From Rugamonas sp. A1-17 (GTDB lineage Bacteria > Pseudomonadota > Gammaproteobacteria > Burkholderiales > Burkholderiaceae_D), in the NCBI GenBank assembly GCA_025548565.1, contig JAJLPB010000010.1:124001-188000 (forward strand): a stretch of 64,000 bases of DNA, in the 5' to 3' direction. Shown here one piece after another: positions 29,143 to 36,797 of this stretch; position 1 is the stretch's first letter, and every line of letters starts with the position of its first letter. Both the position numbers and the translations under genes were made by a program. The notes beneath the pieces are model-generated. The model did not search any database and was not told where the DNA came from. It was given only the letters and a program-made list of their open reading frames with translations.

Positions 29143-30149
29143 TCGTCGAGCATGCTGCGTAAATGGGTACTCATGTGTTCGGTAAAACCGCCGTCCGGTT
29201 GACGGGCGACGAAGCGCACGGCCAGGCCCTGCCGCTCGGCCAGGCGCAGGCCGTGCTCGCAGCCCAGCACCGTCAGCGCGGTGGACCAGGCGTCGGCGGC
29301 CATGCATTGCGGATGCACCACCGTGACGGAGGCCAGGTCGTTGGCGATCGGCCTGCCGTTGCGCGGGTCGATGGTGTGGGAGTGGCGCCGTCCATCCAGC
29401 TCGAAATAGCGGCGGTAGTCGCCCGAGGTCGCCACCGACAAGCCATGCAACGCCAGCACCAGTTCGTCAGGCTGCCGTGCGCCGGCATCGCCCACCTGCT
29501 CCAGCGCCACCCACCACGGCTGGCCGTCCGGCTTCACGCCGGCCCCGCGCAGCTCGCCGCCGACTTCGACCAGGCAGTGCGCGTAACCTTGCGACATCAG
29601 GAAGTACGCCAGCCGGTCCACGCTGTAGCCCTTGGCCACGGCCGACAGATCGAGCTGCACGCCGCCCGGCTGCCAGGCGCGGCGGCCTTCTCGGTCCAGC
29701 AGCGCCGGCTGCAACGCCAACGCCGCGCCGATCCGCGCGTCCGACGGCGGCACGAAATCCGGTTGCCCGAACCTGCCGTGCGGGCCGAAACCCCACAGGT
29801 TGACCAGCGCGCCGGCGCAGGGATCGTAGGCGCGGCCGGACTCGCGGGCCACATCCAGCGCGAACGACAGCACGTCGAAAAACGCCGGCGGCAGCTGCTG
29901 CCAGCTGCCAGCTGCCGCGCGGTTGAACCGGCCCAGGTCGGAATCGGATTCCCAGTGGCTCATCTCGGCCACCACGGCATCGAGCTGTTGCTGCAGGCCT
30001 TGCCGCACATGGGCGCAGGCGTCGTCCGGCGCGGACACCAGCCGCACCGACCAACTGGTGCCCATGCTGTGACCGGCGAAATCGCGGATCACGCCGCCGG
30101 CGGGCGGCGCGTCTTCGGACACGACATGAGGCAGCAAGACCCGGCGCAT
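29139..30149 (-). CDS. apbE: ApbE-type FAD:protein FMN transferase
   Basis: Transfers FMN from FAD to Thr/Ser of acceptor proteins. The 336-residue protein has HSMGTSWSVRLV, MSHWESDSDLGRFNR, GVQLDLSAVAKGYSVDRL, VEVGGELRGAG and the Mg-binding/catalytic IDPRNGRPIANDLASVTVV and MAADAWSTAL motifs. Unlike many ApbE proteins no lipobox or signal peptide is visible in the first 25 residues. The start is 11 bases after the DUF4198 stop; an upstream extension would overlap that gene. Its likely substrate is the DUF2271 protein two genes upstream. Confidence 0.92.
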   Translation of the reverse strand: MRRVLLPHVVSEDAPPAGGVIRDFAGHSMGTSWSVRLVSAPDDACAHVRQGLQQQLDAVVAEMSHWESDSDLGRFNRAAAGSWQQLPPAFFDVLSFALDVARESGRAYDPCAGALVNLWGFGPHGRFGQPDFVPPSDARIGAALALQPALLDREGRRAWQPGGVQLDLSAVAKGYSVDRLAYFLMSQGYAHCLVEVGGELRGAGVKPDGQPWWVALEQVGDAGARQPDELVLALHGLSVATSGDYRRYFELDGRRHSHTIDPRNGRPIANDLASVTVVHPQCMAADAWSTALTVLGCEHGLRLAERQGLAVRFVARQPDGGFTEHMSTHLRSMLDE

Positions 30150-30160
30150 CGTACCGTGCC

Positions 30161-30982
30161 TTATTGCGGCAGGATTTCCACCGTCGCCGCGTAGCTGACG
30201 CGGCGCGGCGGCATTTGCGGCGGCTGGCCCTGAACCTGCGGCGCGGCGGCCGGCCAGGCGCTGCTGACCAGGTACATGCCCGCCGCCGGCAGCTCGAACG
30301 TGGCCTCGCCGTTGGCGTCGGTGTTCTTGCGCAGCTCGCCCAGGGTACCCCGATAGCGCACACCGCCTGGAATCAGGCTGAAGCCCTGGTTGGCCGCCGG
30401 CTTGCCGTCCAACAGGAAGCGCCAGGTGGCTTTCTCGCCCGCCCGCATATCGTTCGGATGCGTCACCGGCACCAGCTCCAGGCCCACGCCGGTCGGCTTG
30501 AACACCGCCATGTCCGGCGTGCCGGTGGACACGAAGGTCTCCAGCCGGCTCTGCATGCGCGTCAGCTTGACGTCGCTGGCATCGGCCGGCACATCCCTGG
30601 CCAGCGATTCCTCGCTGCCGCGGAAGCGCTTCATCTCGCCGTCCTTGTTCTTGTAGCTGCCCATCACGCTTTGCGACACCAGCGCGATCCGGTAGGTGCC
30701 GGGCTTGGGCAGCTTGAGGTCGAAGCTGTTGCGCAGCTTGCCGTTGCTGACGTTTTCCATGTTCAGCGTGCCGCCGTCCGGGCCGGTGATGACGATGCCG
30801 TCCAGCTTGAGCGGCTGGTGATCCATATCGAACAAGCCTTCGGAGATGGCGGCGTCCACCGTCACCCAGGCTTCCTTGCCTTCGACGATGGTGGACGATG
30901 GCAGCAGCCACGGTTTGTGCGCCTGCGCGCTCAGCGACAGGCCGGCCAGCGCCAATGCAATAAACGATTTATACAGTTTCAT
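30161..30982 (-). CDS. DUF4198 periplasmic protein
   Basis: A 273-residue secreted protein with signal peptide MKLYKSFIALALAGLSLSAQA and mature start HKPWLLPSST, the usual DUF4198 opening (a His right after cleavage). The C-terminal third looks like a carboxypeptidase-regulatory beta sandwich (TDANGEATFELPAAGMYLV). DUF4198 proteins are often encoded with TonB receptors, PepSY proteins and metal-related genes; some are called nickel or iron uptake accessory proteins, without firm biochemistry. It lies 9 bases after the DUF2271 gene. Confidence 0.88.
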   Translation of the reverse strand: MKLYKSFIALALAGLSLSAQAHKPWLLPSSTIVEGKEAWVTVDAAISEGLFDMDHQPLKLDGIVITGPDGGTLNMENVSNGKLRNSFDLKLPKPGTYRIALVSQSVMGSYKNKDGEMKRFRGSEESLARDVPADASDVKLTRMQSRLETFVSTGTPDMAVFKPTGVGLELVPVTHPNDMRAGEKATWRFLLDGKPAANQGFSLIPGGVRYRGTLGELRKNTDANGEATFELPAAGMYLVSSAWPAAAPQVQGQPPQMPPRRVSYAATVEILPQ

Positions 30983-30991
30983 GGCTGCGCC

Positions 30992-31507
30992 TTAAGGTTT
31001 GAGTTGAACCACCACGGCGCCCAGCTCTTCCTTGCCCTGGCCGCTCACGTTCTGCGCCGACTTCGGCGGCCATTGCAGCGGCACCTTGACCGCCTCGCGG
31101 CCGCCGGCTTCGCGCGCCGCCTCCACCACCAGCGTGTACTGGCCGGCCGGCAGCTTGTCCAGCGTGGTCTTGGCGCCCGGGAAGGTCAGCGACTGTTCGC
31201 CCGGCGCCTTGGTCGCGCCGCTCACGCCGTCCATCGGCATGGTCAGATCGCGGCCGCTTTTGCGCCACCACTGACGCACATCCTTCAACCACTTGGTGCC
31301 GGCGTTGTCCTTCTTCTTGGTGTCGTACAGCACGGCCAGGTTGGCCACCACTTTCTGGTCGGCGTTTTCCAGCCACGCGGCGATGTAGGGACGGTGGTAT
31401 TCGGCCACGTTCAGTTGCGGCACTTCGAGCTTGAGCGCGAGCTCGGCGCCCATGGCCGTGGCGCTGGCCAGCGGCAGGCTGAGTGCGATGGAATAGCGTA
31501 ATTTCAT
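30992..31507 (-). CDS. DUF2271 periplasmic protein with FMN-attachment motif
   Basis: A 171-residue secreted protein: signal peptide to about residue 20, then a compact beta-rich domain (AEYHRPYIAAWLENAD). Residues 93-99 read DGVSGAT, the Asp-x-x-Ser/Thr-Gly-Ala-Thr pattern that ApbE modifies in NqrC and RnfG; Thr99 would carry FMN. With apbE two genes downstream the protein is a strong candidate for a covalent flavoprotein that carries electrons in the periplasm. Such DUF2271-ApbE pairs are known from comparative surveys of flavinylation; the electron acceptor here is unknown. Confidence 0.9.
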   Translation of the reverse strand: MKLRYSIALSLPLASATAMGAELALKLEVPQLNVAEYHRPYIAAWLENADQKVVANLAVLYDTKKKDNAGTKWLKDVRQWWRKSGRDLTMPMDGVSGATKAPGEQSLTFPGAKTTLDKLPAGQYTLVVEAAREAGGREAVKVPLQWPPKSAQNVSGQGKEELGAVVVQLKP

Positions 31508-31525
31508 GGAGAACCTGTCGTGAGA

Positions 31526-32173
31526 TTAATGAATGAACAGCAGTGCGATAACAAATGGAATCAGGATGCCCAGGCCCACCATCGGCCAGGTGAACGGCCG
31601 GTTGGCCGCGTGGAATTTCAGAATCAGCAGGCCGGTGATGCAGAACACCAGGCAGGCGCCGGCAAAGATGTCGATGAACCAGTTCCAGGCCGTGCCGGTG
31701 TTACGGCCCTTGTGCACGTCGTTGAGCCAGGAGATCCAGCCGCGGTCGGTGTTCTCGAATTCCGCCGCGCCGTCCTCCAGCGCGATGCGCACCCAGGCGT
31801 CGCCGCCGGCCTTCGGCAGCGGCAGGTAGACTTCATCGGCGGCCCATTCGGCCACGCGGCCGCCGGCCTGCACCTTCCACGTGTCGCGCAGCCATTGCTC
31901 GGCGGCGGCCGGCAAGGGTTCCCTGGCGCCGTCGTGCGAGGCGGCGTAGGCGCGCAGCTGCGCGGTCAGCGCGGCCGGCGCGGTGGCCTGCTGGCGCACC
32001 ACGACCGGCTTGGACTCGATCTGCGACGCATGGTTCAGCGTGATGCCGGTAATGGCGAACAAGAACATGCCCAACAGGCACATCGCCGAACTGACCCAGT
32101 GCCATTGATGCAGATGCTTAAGCCATACGGCACGGCTGGCGTTGCGGGCGGAGGCTGCGGCTTGGGCACTCAA
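31526..32173 (-). CDS. PepSY-associated transmembrane protein
   Basis: A 215-residue inner-membrane protein, first gene of the operon. Membrane segments lie near residues 26-48 (following LKHLHQWHWVSSAMC), 165-187 and 193-214; the loop between the first two is periplasmic and includes WISWLNDVHKGRNTG, typical of PepSY_TM_like proteins. The histidines at the first and second membrane borders (HLHQWH, DVHKG) fit possible haem or quinol-side ligands. Likely the transmembrane electron carrier between the flavoreductase and the DUF2271 protein. Confidence 0.86.
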   Translation of the reverse strand: MSAQAAASARNASRAVWLKHLHQWHWVSSAMCLLGMFLFAITGITLNHASQIESKPVVVRQQATAPAALTAQLRAYAASHDGAREPLPAAAEQWLRDTWKVQAGGRVAEWAADEVYLPLPKAGGDAWVRIALEDGAAEFENTDRGWISWLNDVHKGRNTGTAWNWFIDIFAGACLVFCITGLLILKFHAANRPFTWPMVGLGILIPFVIALLFIH

Positions 32174-32204
32174 GGGCTGTCCTTCTTCATTGGAATAATT
32201 TTAG

Positions 32205-32233
32205 ATGATAATGATTATCATTTGCAAAGTCAA
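32205..32233 (-). promoter_or_regulatory. Promoter with near-consensus Fur box for the PepSY-DUF2271-ApbE operon
   Basis: On the minus strand TTGACT (-35, 32228-32233) and TATCAT (-10, 32205-32210) are 17 bases apart. The 19-base Fur box at 32207-32225 matches 17 of 19 consensus positions, with GATAATCATTATC intact, and covers the spacer and -10. The operon start codon is 32 bases downstream. Confidence 0.88.
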
Positions 32234-32338
32234 TTGCCAGCATGTATCGCTAATGTAAAACAACGTGAAGTCACGCACGGTGCGCGCGCCCGTGGACGGC
32301 TATGGTGGAGGAACCGTCCACTATCATGGAGGCCCATC

Positions 32339-32836
32339 ATGCCGCTCTACAATCAGGAACAGATCCATGCCCTCGCGGCACGGATCAAGGATGTGCCGGT
32401 CGGCATGTTCACCACATCGGGTGACCAGAACGTGCTCACCTGCCGCCCGCTGCCCACGCAGCAGATCGACAACGAAGGTAATCTCTGGTTCTTCGCGGCG
32501 GACGACGCCGACTTCACCGCCGACCTGAAGCAGCACCCCGACGTCAACATCAGTTTTTCCAATCCGAAGGAGAACCTGTACCTGTCCGTGTCCGGCCATG
32601 CCTGCATGCTGAAGGACCGCGCCAAGGCGCGCGAGCTGTGGCACCCGACGGTGCGCGGCTGGTTTCCCGGAGGGCTGGACGACCCGCACCTGGCGCTGAT
32701 ACGGGTACGCGTGCAGACCGCCGAATACTGGGATGCCGGCGCCGGCAAGATGAAGCAGCTGTTGCAGCTGGCCCGCACCGCCATCAGCGGCCGCACGCCC
32801 TTGCAGATGGGCCGGCACACCACGATCTGCCTGTAA
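32339..32836 (+). CDS. Pyridoxamine 5'-phosphate oxidase-like general stress protein
   Basis: A 165-residue split-barrel flavin-binding protein of the general stress protein 26 type. Features include VGMFTTSGDQNVLTCRPLPTQQ, LWFFAADDADFTADL, VNISFSNPKENLYLSVSG and HLALIRVRVQTAEYWDA. Such proteins bind FMN or related flavins; the substrate is unknown. A GGAGG ribosome site precedes the ATG. It is divergent from the Fur-controlled operon; the 165 bases between their start codons include the Fur box, so shared control is possible. Confidence 0.88.
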   Translation: MPLYNQEQIHALAARIKDVPVGMFTTSGDQNVLTCRPLPTQQIDNEGNLWFFAADDADFTADLKQHPDVNISFSNPKENLYLSVSGHACMLKDRAKARELWHPTVRGWFPGGLDDPHLALIRVRVQTAEYWDAGAGKMKQLLQLARTAISGRTPLQMGRHTTICL

Positions 32837-32852
32837 TCCTCGCGCGCGCGAA

Positions 32853-32901
32853 AACCCGCCGGCACCAGGCGCGCTGCAAACGCGTCCAGTGCCGGCGGGT
32901 T
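32853..32901. terminator. Long-stem hairpin between convergent genes
   Basis: A perfect 13-base stem, AACCCGCCGGCAC (32853-32865) and GTGCCGGCGGGTT (32889-32901), encloses a 23-base loop between the stress gene and the convergent KGG gene. On the minus strand four T follow; it may serve both directions. Confidence 0.6.
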
Positions 32902-32934
32902 GTTTAGCTGACGGCGCTTACGCGCCCGGCACGC

Positions 32935-33288
32935 CTACGACTTGGAGCCCGAGCTGCCCGACGATCCCGAACGGCTGGAACCGCCGCGGCTGCCCTTGCC
33001 GTTCTCCTCATCGTCCTCCTTGCCGCCCTTGGACGACGCGGGCGTGCTGCTCTGGCTGCTGCGGGCATCGTTCTTGTGGCTCATGCTGCCGGCGCGGCGC
33101 GCCTCCTCCGAAGTGAATTCGTGCGCCGTGCCTTTCTCGTGGGCTGCGCGGCCGCCTTCGGCCGCGATCTCACGTTGCTGCTCCGGGTCCATGGAAGCGA
33201 AACCGCGCTTGCTGGTGTCCTTCTGCTGGCTGCCGGATTTATCGCCCTGCTTGCTGCCCTGGTCGTGGTCCTGATTGGATGTGGCCAT
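32935..33288 (-). CDS. KGG-repeat stress protein (GsiB/YciG-like)
   Basis: A 117-residue, highly hydrophilic, probably disordered protein. The central repeats KRGFASMDPEQQREIAAEGG and EFTSEEARRAGSMSHKN match the KGG motif of stress-induced bacterial hydrophilins. The C-terminus is Ser/Gly/Lys-rich. The start at 33288 has a strong AAGGAG six bases upstream; a longer in-frame reading lacks one. Confidence 0.85.
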   Translation of the reverse strand: MATSNQDHDQGSKQGDKSGSQQKDTSKRGFASMDPEQQREIAAEGGRAAHEKGTAHEFTSEEARRAGSMSHKNDARSSQSSTPASSKGGKEDDEENGKGSRGGSSRSGSSGSSGSKS

Positions 33289-33458
33289 GATAGTCTCCTT
33301 GAAATCTGCTGCTGTCCGATCCTGCTTGTCGCACAGGAGCAGCCATCGTAGTTCACGGCCCAGCCACACAATATAGGACGCGTGCAGGCAGCCACGTAGG
33401 ACCATTCCGTGTACCGGTAAGCATGGCTAACTGAATGTCCCTCAGCGTGCGCCGCCGT

Positions 33459-33665
33459 TCAGATGGAGTCGATCAGTTCCGCCATGAAGCCGGTGTTGTC
33501 GTTCACCTCCTGATTGATGATCACGTGTTCCTCGCCCACCATCAGCATCGCCTCGATGTCCGGCGACAGCCTTGGCGGCCCGTATGGCACTGCGTTTTCT
33601 CCCTTGGACGATGTGCTCTGTTTCCCCTGACGCGGTAGGACGGCGTTCTTTTTTCTGGTCGACAT
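33459..33665 (-). CDS. Hypothetical small protein
   Basis: A 68-residue protein, not recognised. The basic N-terminus (STRKKNAVLPRQGKQ) is followed by a Pro/Gly stretch and an acidic, possibly helical C-terminus (LSPDIEAMLMVGEEHVII, then NQEVNDNTGFMAELIDSI). There is no signal peptide or cysteine. The frame continues upstream, but only the ATG at 33665 gives a sensible small protein. No good ribosome site; moderate support only. Confidence 0.45.
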   Translation of the reverse strand: MSTRKKNAVLPRQGKQSTSSKGENAVPYGPPRLSPDIEAMLMVGEEHVIINQEVNDNTGFMAELIDSI

Positions 33666-33802
33666 ATGTAATCCGTTTTCTGTGGTCAACAAACACGCGC
33701 GCCATACCGGCCGCAACGCACTGCCCTCCAGAGTATCGCGGGCGGCGCGCGCGCGCCATCGGAGGCTGCCTAGAACGAGCGTAGGACAGTCACGGAAAAC
33801 GG

Positions 33803-34774
33803 CTAGGAGTTGAGCCCTTTCATGCCTTCCTGCGGATAGCGTTCGCCGGCGGCCATGCCGGGCGGCAGCGCCGCGCCGATGCGCGCCAGCTCCTCGCAGC
33901 TCAGCCGCACCTGCAGCGCGCCCAGGTTCTCCAGCAAATAAGGGATGCGCTTGGTGCCGGGGATGGGCACGATATCGACGCCGTACTCCTCGCCCTGCGC
34001 CAGCAGCCACGCCAGCGCCAGCTGGGCCGGCGTGCAGCCCTTGGCGGCGGCGATCTCGCGCACGATGTCGACGATGCGCTGGTTGGCCGCCATATTGTCC
34101 TCGGCGAAGCGCGGGCTGATCTTGCGGAAGTCGCCCTCCTCCAGCGGCGCCACCTTGCCGGTCAGGAAGCCGCGCCCCAGCGGGCTGTAGGCGCAGAACG
34201 CGGCGCCCACCTCGCGGCAGGCCTGCAGCACGCCGTCCTCCGGGTCGCGGGTCCACAGCGAGTATTCGCTTTGCACGGCGGCCACCGGATGCACGGCGGC
34301 CGCGCGCCGCAAGGTGGCGGGCGAGACCTCGCACAGGCCGACGGCGCCGATCTTACCTTCGCGCACCAGGCGCGCCAGCGCTTCCATCGATTCCTCCAGC
34401 GGCGTCTCGGCCAGGTTCAAACGGTGTATATAGTATAAATCGATATGCTCGATGTTCAGCCGGCGCAGCGAGGCCTCGCACGCCGCGCGGATGTAGGCGG
34501 GCGAATTGTCGACGCGGCGCTCGTAATTGCCGGCCTTGCGCACCAGGCCGAACTTGGTGGCCAGCGTGACGTGCTCGCGCTTGCCTTGCAGGAAGCGGCC
34601 CAGCAGCTCCTCGTTGTGGCCGACGCCGTAGGAATCCGCCGTATCGTACAGCGTGACGCCCGCCTCGTACGCGGTCTCCAGCGTCGCCAGCGATTGCGCG
34701 TCGTCGGTGGCGCCGTAGAATTCCGACATGCCCATGCAGCCCAGTCCGATACCCGATAGCGATAATTTCTTCAT
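33803..34774 (-). CDS. Aldo/keto reductase
   Basis: A NADPH-dependent carbonyl reductase of 323 residues. It shows GIGLGCMGMSEFYG, the catalytic Asp/Tyr pair in LYDTADSYGVGHNEELLG, Lys in LATKFG, and IDLYYIHR, which is typical of the AKR YajO/YhdN-type group. The ATG has GGAGG upstream. It is divergent from a LysR gene 89 bases away, the usual arrangement of a regulator and its target. Confidence 0.93.
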   Translation of the reverse strand: MKKLSLSGIGLGCMGMSEFYGATDDAQSLATLETAYEAGVTLYDTADSYGVGHNEELLGRFLQGKREHVTLATKFGLVRKAGNYERRVDNSPAYIRAACEASLRRLNIEHIDLYYIHRLNLAETPLEESMEALARLVREGKIGAVGLCEVSPATLRRAAAVHPVAAVQSEYSLWTRDPEDGVLQACREVGAAFCAYSPLGRGFLTGKVAPLEEGDFRKISPRFAEDNMAANQRIVDIVREIAAAKGCTPAQLALAWLLAQGEEYGVDIVPIPGTKRIPYLLENLGALQVRLSCEELARIGAALPPGMAAGERYPQEGMKGLNS

Positions 34775-34845
34775 GACGACCTCCGTTGATGGTTGATGAA
34801 GCCGAGTCTAGCGGGCGCGGGCGGCGTGCGGAATGTGCAAAATCG

Positions 34846-34864
34846 TGATACCTTTTCAGTATCA
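34846..34864. promoter_or_regulatory. LysR-type operator candidate
   Basis: The inverted repeat TGATAC-N7-GTATCA lies in the divergent region and touches the lysR start codon. It fits the T-N11-A type dyads bound by LysR regulators. Confidence 0.45.
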
Positions 34865-35751
34865 TGAGAACACTCGATACGCATGCATTGCAAATGTTCG
34901 CGGCCGTGGCCCAATGCCTGAACTTCCGCCAGGCCGCCGAGCAGCTGCACATGACGCAGCCGCCGCTGAGCCGCGCCGTGCGCCAGCTGGAGGCGCGGCT
35001 GGGCGTCAAGCTGTTCGAGCGCGACACCCAGCACGTGGCGCTGACGCCGGCCGCCGCCGAATTGCTGCCGCGCGCGCTGCGCATCCTGTCCCTGCTGGAC
35101 GAGGCCGAGCAGGCGCTGCAGGCACGCCAACCGGCCATGCGGCTGCGGCTGGGCATGACGTCGTCGATGGAGTCCGACCTGTACCGCGCCTTCACCGACG
35201 GCATCCCGGCCGCGCTCGGTGGCGGCCCCGGCGCGCTGGAGACGGTGTTCGACAGCTCGCCGCGGCTGGTCGCCCGCCTGCGCGCGCGGCGGCTGGACGC
35301 GGCCATCATCGCGCTGCCGACCAAGACCTTCGACCTGCCGGTGCAGCCGCTGGGCAAGCAGCCGACGCTGGTGGCGCTGTCGAGCCGCCACCCGCTGGCC
35401 AAGCGGCGCAGCCTGTCGCTGGCCGACCTGCAGGACCAGCCGGTGTACTGGTTCGAGCGGGCGCGCCAGCCGGCCTTCTTCGACCACAGCCACGCCGTGT
35501 TCCGCAAGCACGGCTTCGCGCCGCGCTTCCTGCTGGAACCGCATGACCACCACGTGCTGCTCAGCGACGTCGCGGCCGGCAAGGGCATGGCGCTGCTGCC
35601 GGCCTCTTTCGCGGCGATCAGCCGGGCGGGCGTGGCCTACCGCAAGCTCAAGGAGGGCGACGAGCTGGCCGCCGGCCTGGGCCTGATCGTGGCCGACGGC
35701 CACCCGGCCGAAGCCCTGCTGCGGCGCCTGGCGGCCGAGACGCTGGGCTGA
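34864..35751 (+). CDS. LysR-family transcriptional regulator
   Basis: A 295-residue LTTR with an N-terminal winged helix (HALQMFAAVAQCLNFRQAAE, then AVRQLEARLGVKLFERD) and a periplasmic-binding-type effector domain from about residue 90. It lies head to head with the aldo/keto reductase gene and probably controls it. A dyad overlaps its start codon, suggesting autoregulation. Confidence 0.92.
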   Translation: MRTLDTHALQMFAAVAQCLNFRQAAEQLHMTQPPLSRAVRQLEARLGVKLFERDTQHVALTPAAAELLPRALRILSLLDEAEQALQARQPAMRLRLGMTSSMESDLYRAFTDGIPAALGGGPGALETVFDSSPRLVARLRARRLDAAIIALPTKTFDLPVQPLGKQPTLVALSSRHPLAKRRSLSLADLQDQPVYWFERARQPAFFDHSHAVFRKHGFAPRFLLEPHDHHVLLSDVAAGKGMALLPASFAAISRAGVAYRKLKEGDELAAGLGLIVADGHPAEALLRRLAAETLG

Positions 35752-35818
35752 ACCGCTGCGGCCGGGCGCGGAAACGGCTACCATACCGTCCTGGCTCATT
35801 TTTACATCCAAAGACATC

Positions 35819-36325
35819 ATGACTTTCACCCTCAGCGACACCGCCTATGGCACCGACACTCCCGAAGCCAAGCGCGCCATGTTCGACGACCTGCGCTCGC
35901 AACTGACCGGCCTGGTGCATGGCGAAAGCGATCTGATCGCCAACACCGCCAACTTCAGCTCGCTGGTCTTCAACAGCATGCCGGGCCTGAACTGGGCCGG
36001 CTTCTACTTCCTCAAGGGCGAGGAGCTGGTGCTCGGACCGTTCCAGGGCAAGCCGGCCTGCATCCGCATCAAGAAAGGCCGCGGCGTCTGCGGCACCACC
36101 GTGGTGGAGGGCAAGTCCATCGTCGTGCCGGACGTGCACGCCTTCCCCGGCCACATCGCCTGCGACGTCAACTCGCGCTCGGAGCTGGTGGTGCCGGTGC
36201 GCGGCGCCGATGGCGCGATCGTCGGCGTGTTCGACCTCGACAGCCCGCTGCCCAACCGCTTCGACCAGACCGACGCCGACGGCATCGAGGCGCTGGTGAA
36301 GATCCTCGAAGCCACGCTGGCCTGA
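35819..36325 (+). CDS. msrC: Free methionine-(R)-sulfoxide reductase (GAF domain)
   Basis: Reduces free Met-R-sulfoxide. The 168-residue single GAF domain has NWAGFYFLKGEELVLGPFQG and the three conserved cysteines of fRMsr, in GKPAC, GVCG and HIACD, plus LVVPVRGADGAIVGVFDLDS. It is a stand-alone gene between lysR and a REPIN-like element. Confidence 0.92.
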   Translation: MTFTLSDTAYGTDTPEAKRAMFDDLRSQLTGLVHGESDLIANTANFSSLVFNSMPGLNWAGFYFLKGEELVLGPFQGKPACIRIKKGRGVCGTTVVEGKSIVVPDVHAFPGHIACDVNSRSELVVPVRGADGAIVGVFDLDSPLPNRFDQTDADGIEALVKILEATLA

Positions 36326-36334
36326 GCCGCCGCC

Positions 36335-36412
36335 GTCGTACCCGCGCAGGCGGGTACCCATACATCGTATCCGTAGATACTCAGCATGGGTTCCCGCGTG
36401 CGCGGGAACGAC
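36335..36412. repeat. REPIN-like pair of inverted palindromic repeats
   Basis: Two 27-base arms (36335-36361 and 36386-36412) are inverted copies of each other at 24 of 27 positions. Each arm is itself a small hairpin, TACCCGC/GCGGGTA on the left and TTCCCGCG/CGCGGGAA on the right. A 24-base AT-richer spacer separates them. This is the architecture of REP doublets (REPINs). It abuts the broken 5' end of a tetR gene. Confidence 0.75.
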
Positions 36413-36428
36413 GCGGCATTTTTTTCGC

Positions 36429-36797
36429 TTGCCAACAGACCGACCGGTGGCCGCGCTGGAACAGTGGATCGGCCGCGCCCAGCAGCGCCTGGCCGCCAGC
36501 GGCTTCCAGCGCGGCTGCCCGCTGGCCACGGTGGCGCTGGAGTCGGCGGCGGAGGACGTCGCCATCCGCCAGGCGCTGGCCGACGGCTTCGCCGCCATCC
36601 GCGCCCGCCTGGCGCGCGCCTTCGAAGCCTCGGGCCGCATCGCCAACGCCGACGGCCTGGCCGGGCTGGTCGTGGCCGCCTACGAAGGCGCTCTGCTGCA
36701 AGCCCGCGTGGCCGGCAGCGTGGCGCCGATGGAGCAGGCCGGCGCCGCCCTGTTCGCGTTGCTGCGCACGCAAATCCACGGAAGACGCCATGACTAA
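36429..36797 (+). pseudogene. TetR-family regulator lacking its DNA-binding domain
   Basis: About 122 residues match the C-terminal ligand domain of YxaF/LmrA-type TetR regulators (PVAALEQWIGRAQQRLA, RGCPLATVALESAAED). The N-terminal helix-turn-helix (about 70 residues) is absent; upstream is only the REPIN-like element. The only possible start is a TTG. The stop overlaps the start of the next gene (ATGACTAA), the relic of a regulator-hydrolase operon. Probably nonfunctional. Confidence 0.75.

Noticed and set aside
30150..30911. N-terminal extension of the ApbE reading frame
   Set aside because: It overlaps the DUF4198 gene in another frame and has Arg/His/Gly-rich shadow composition; the ATG at 30149 fits the family start.
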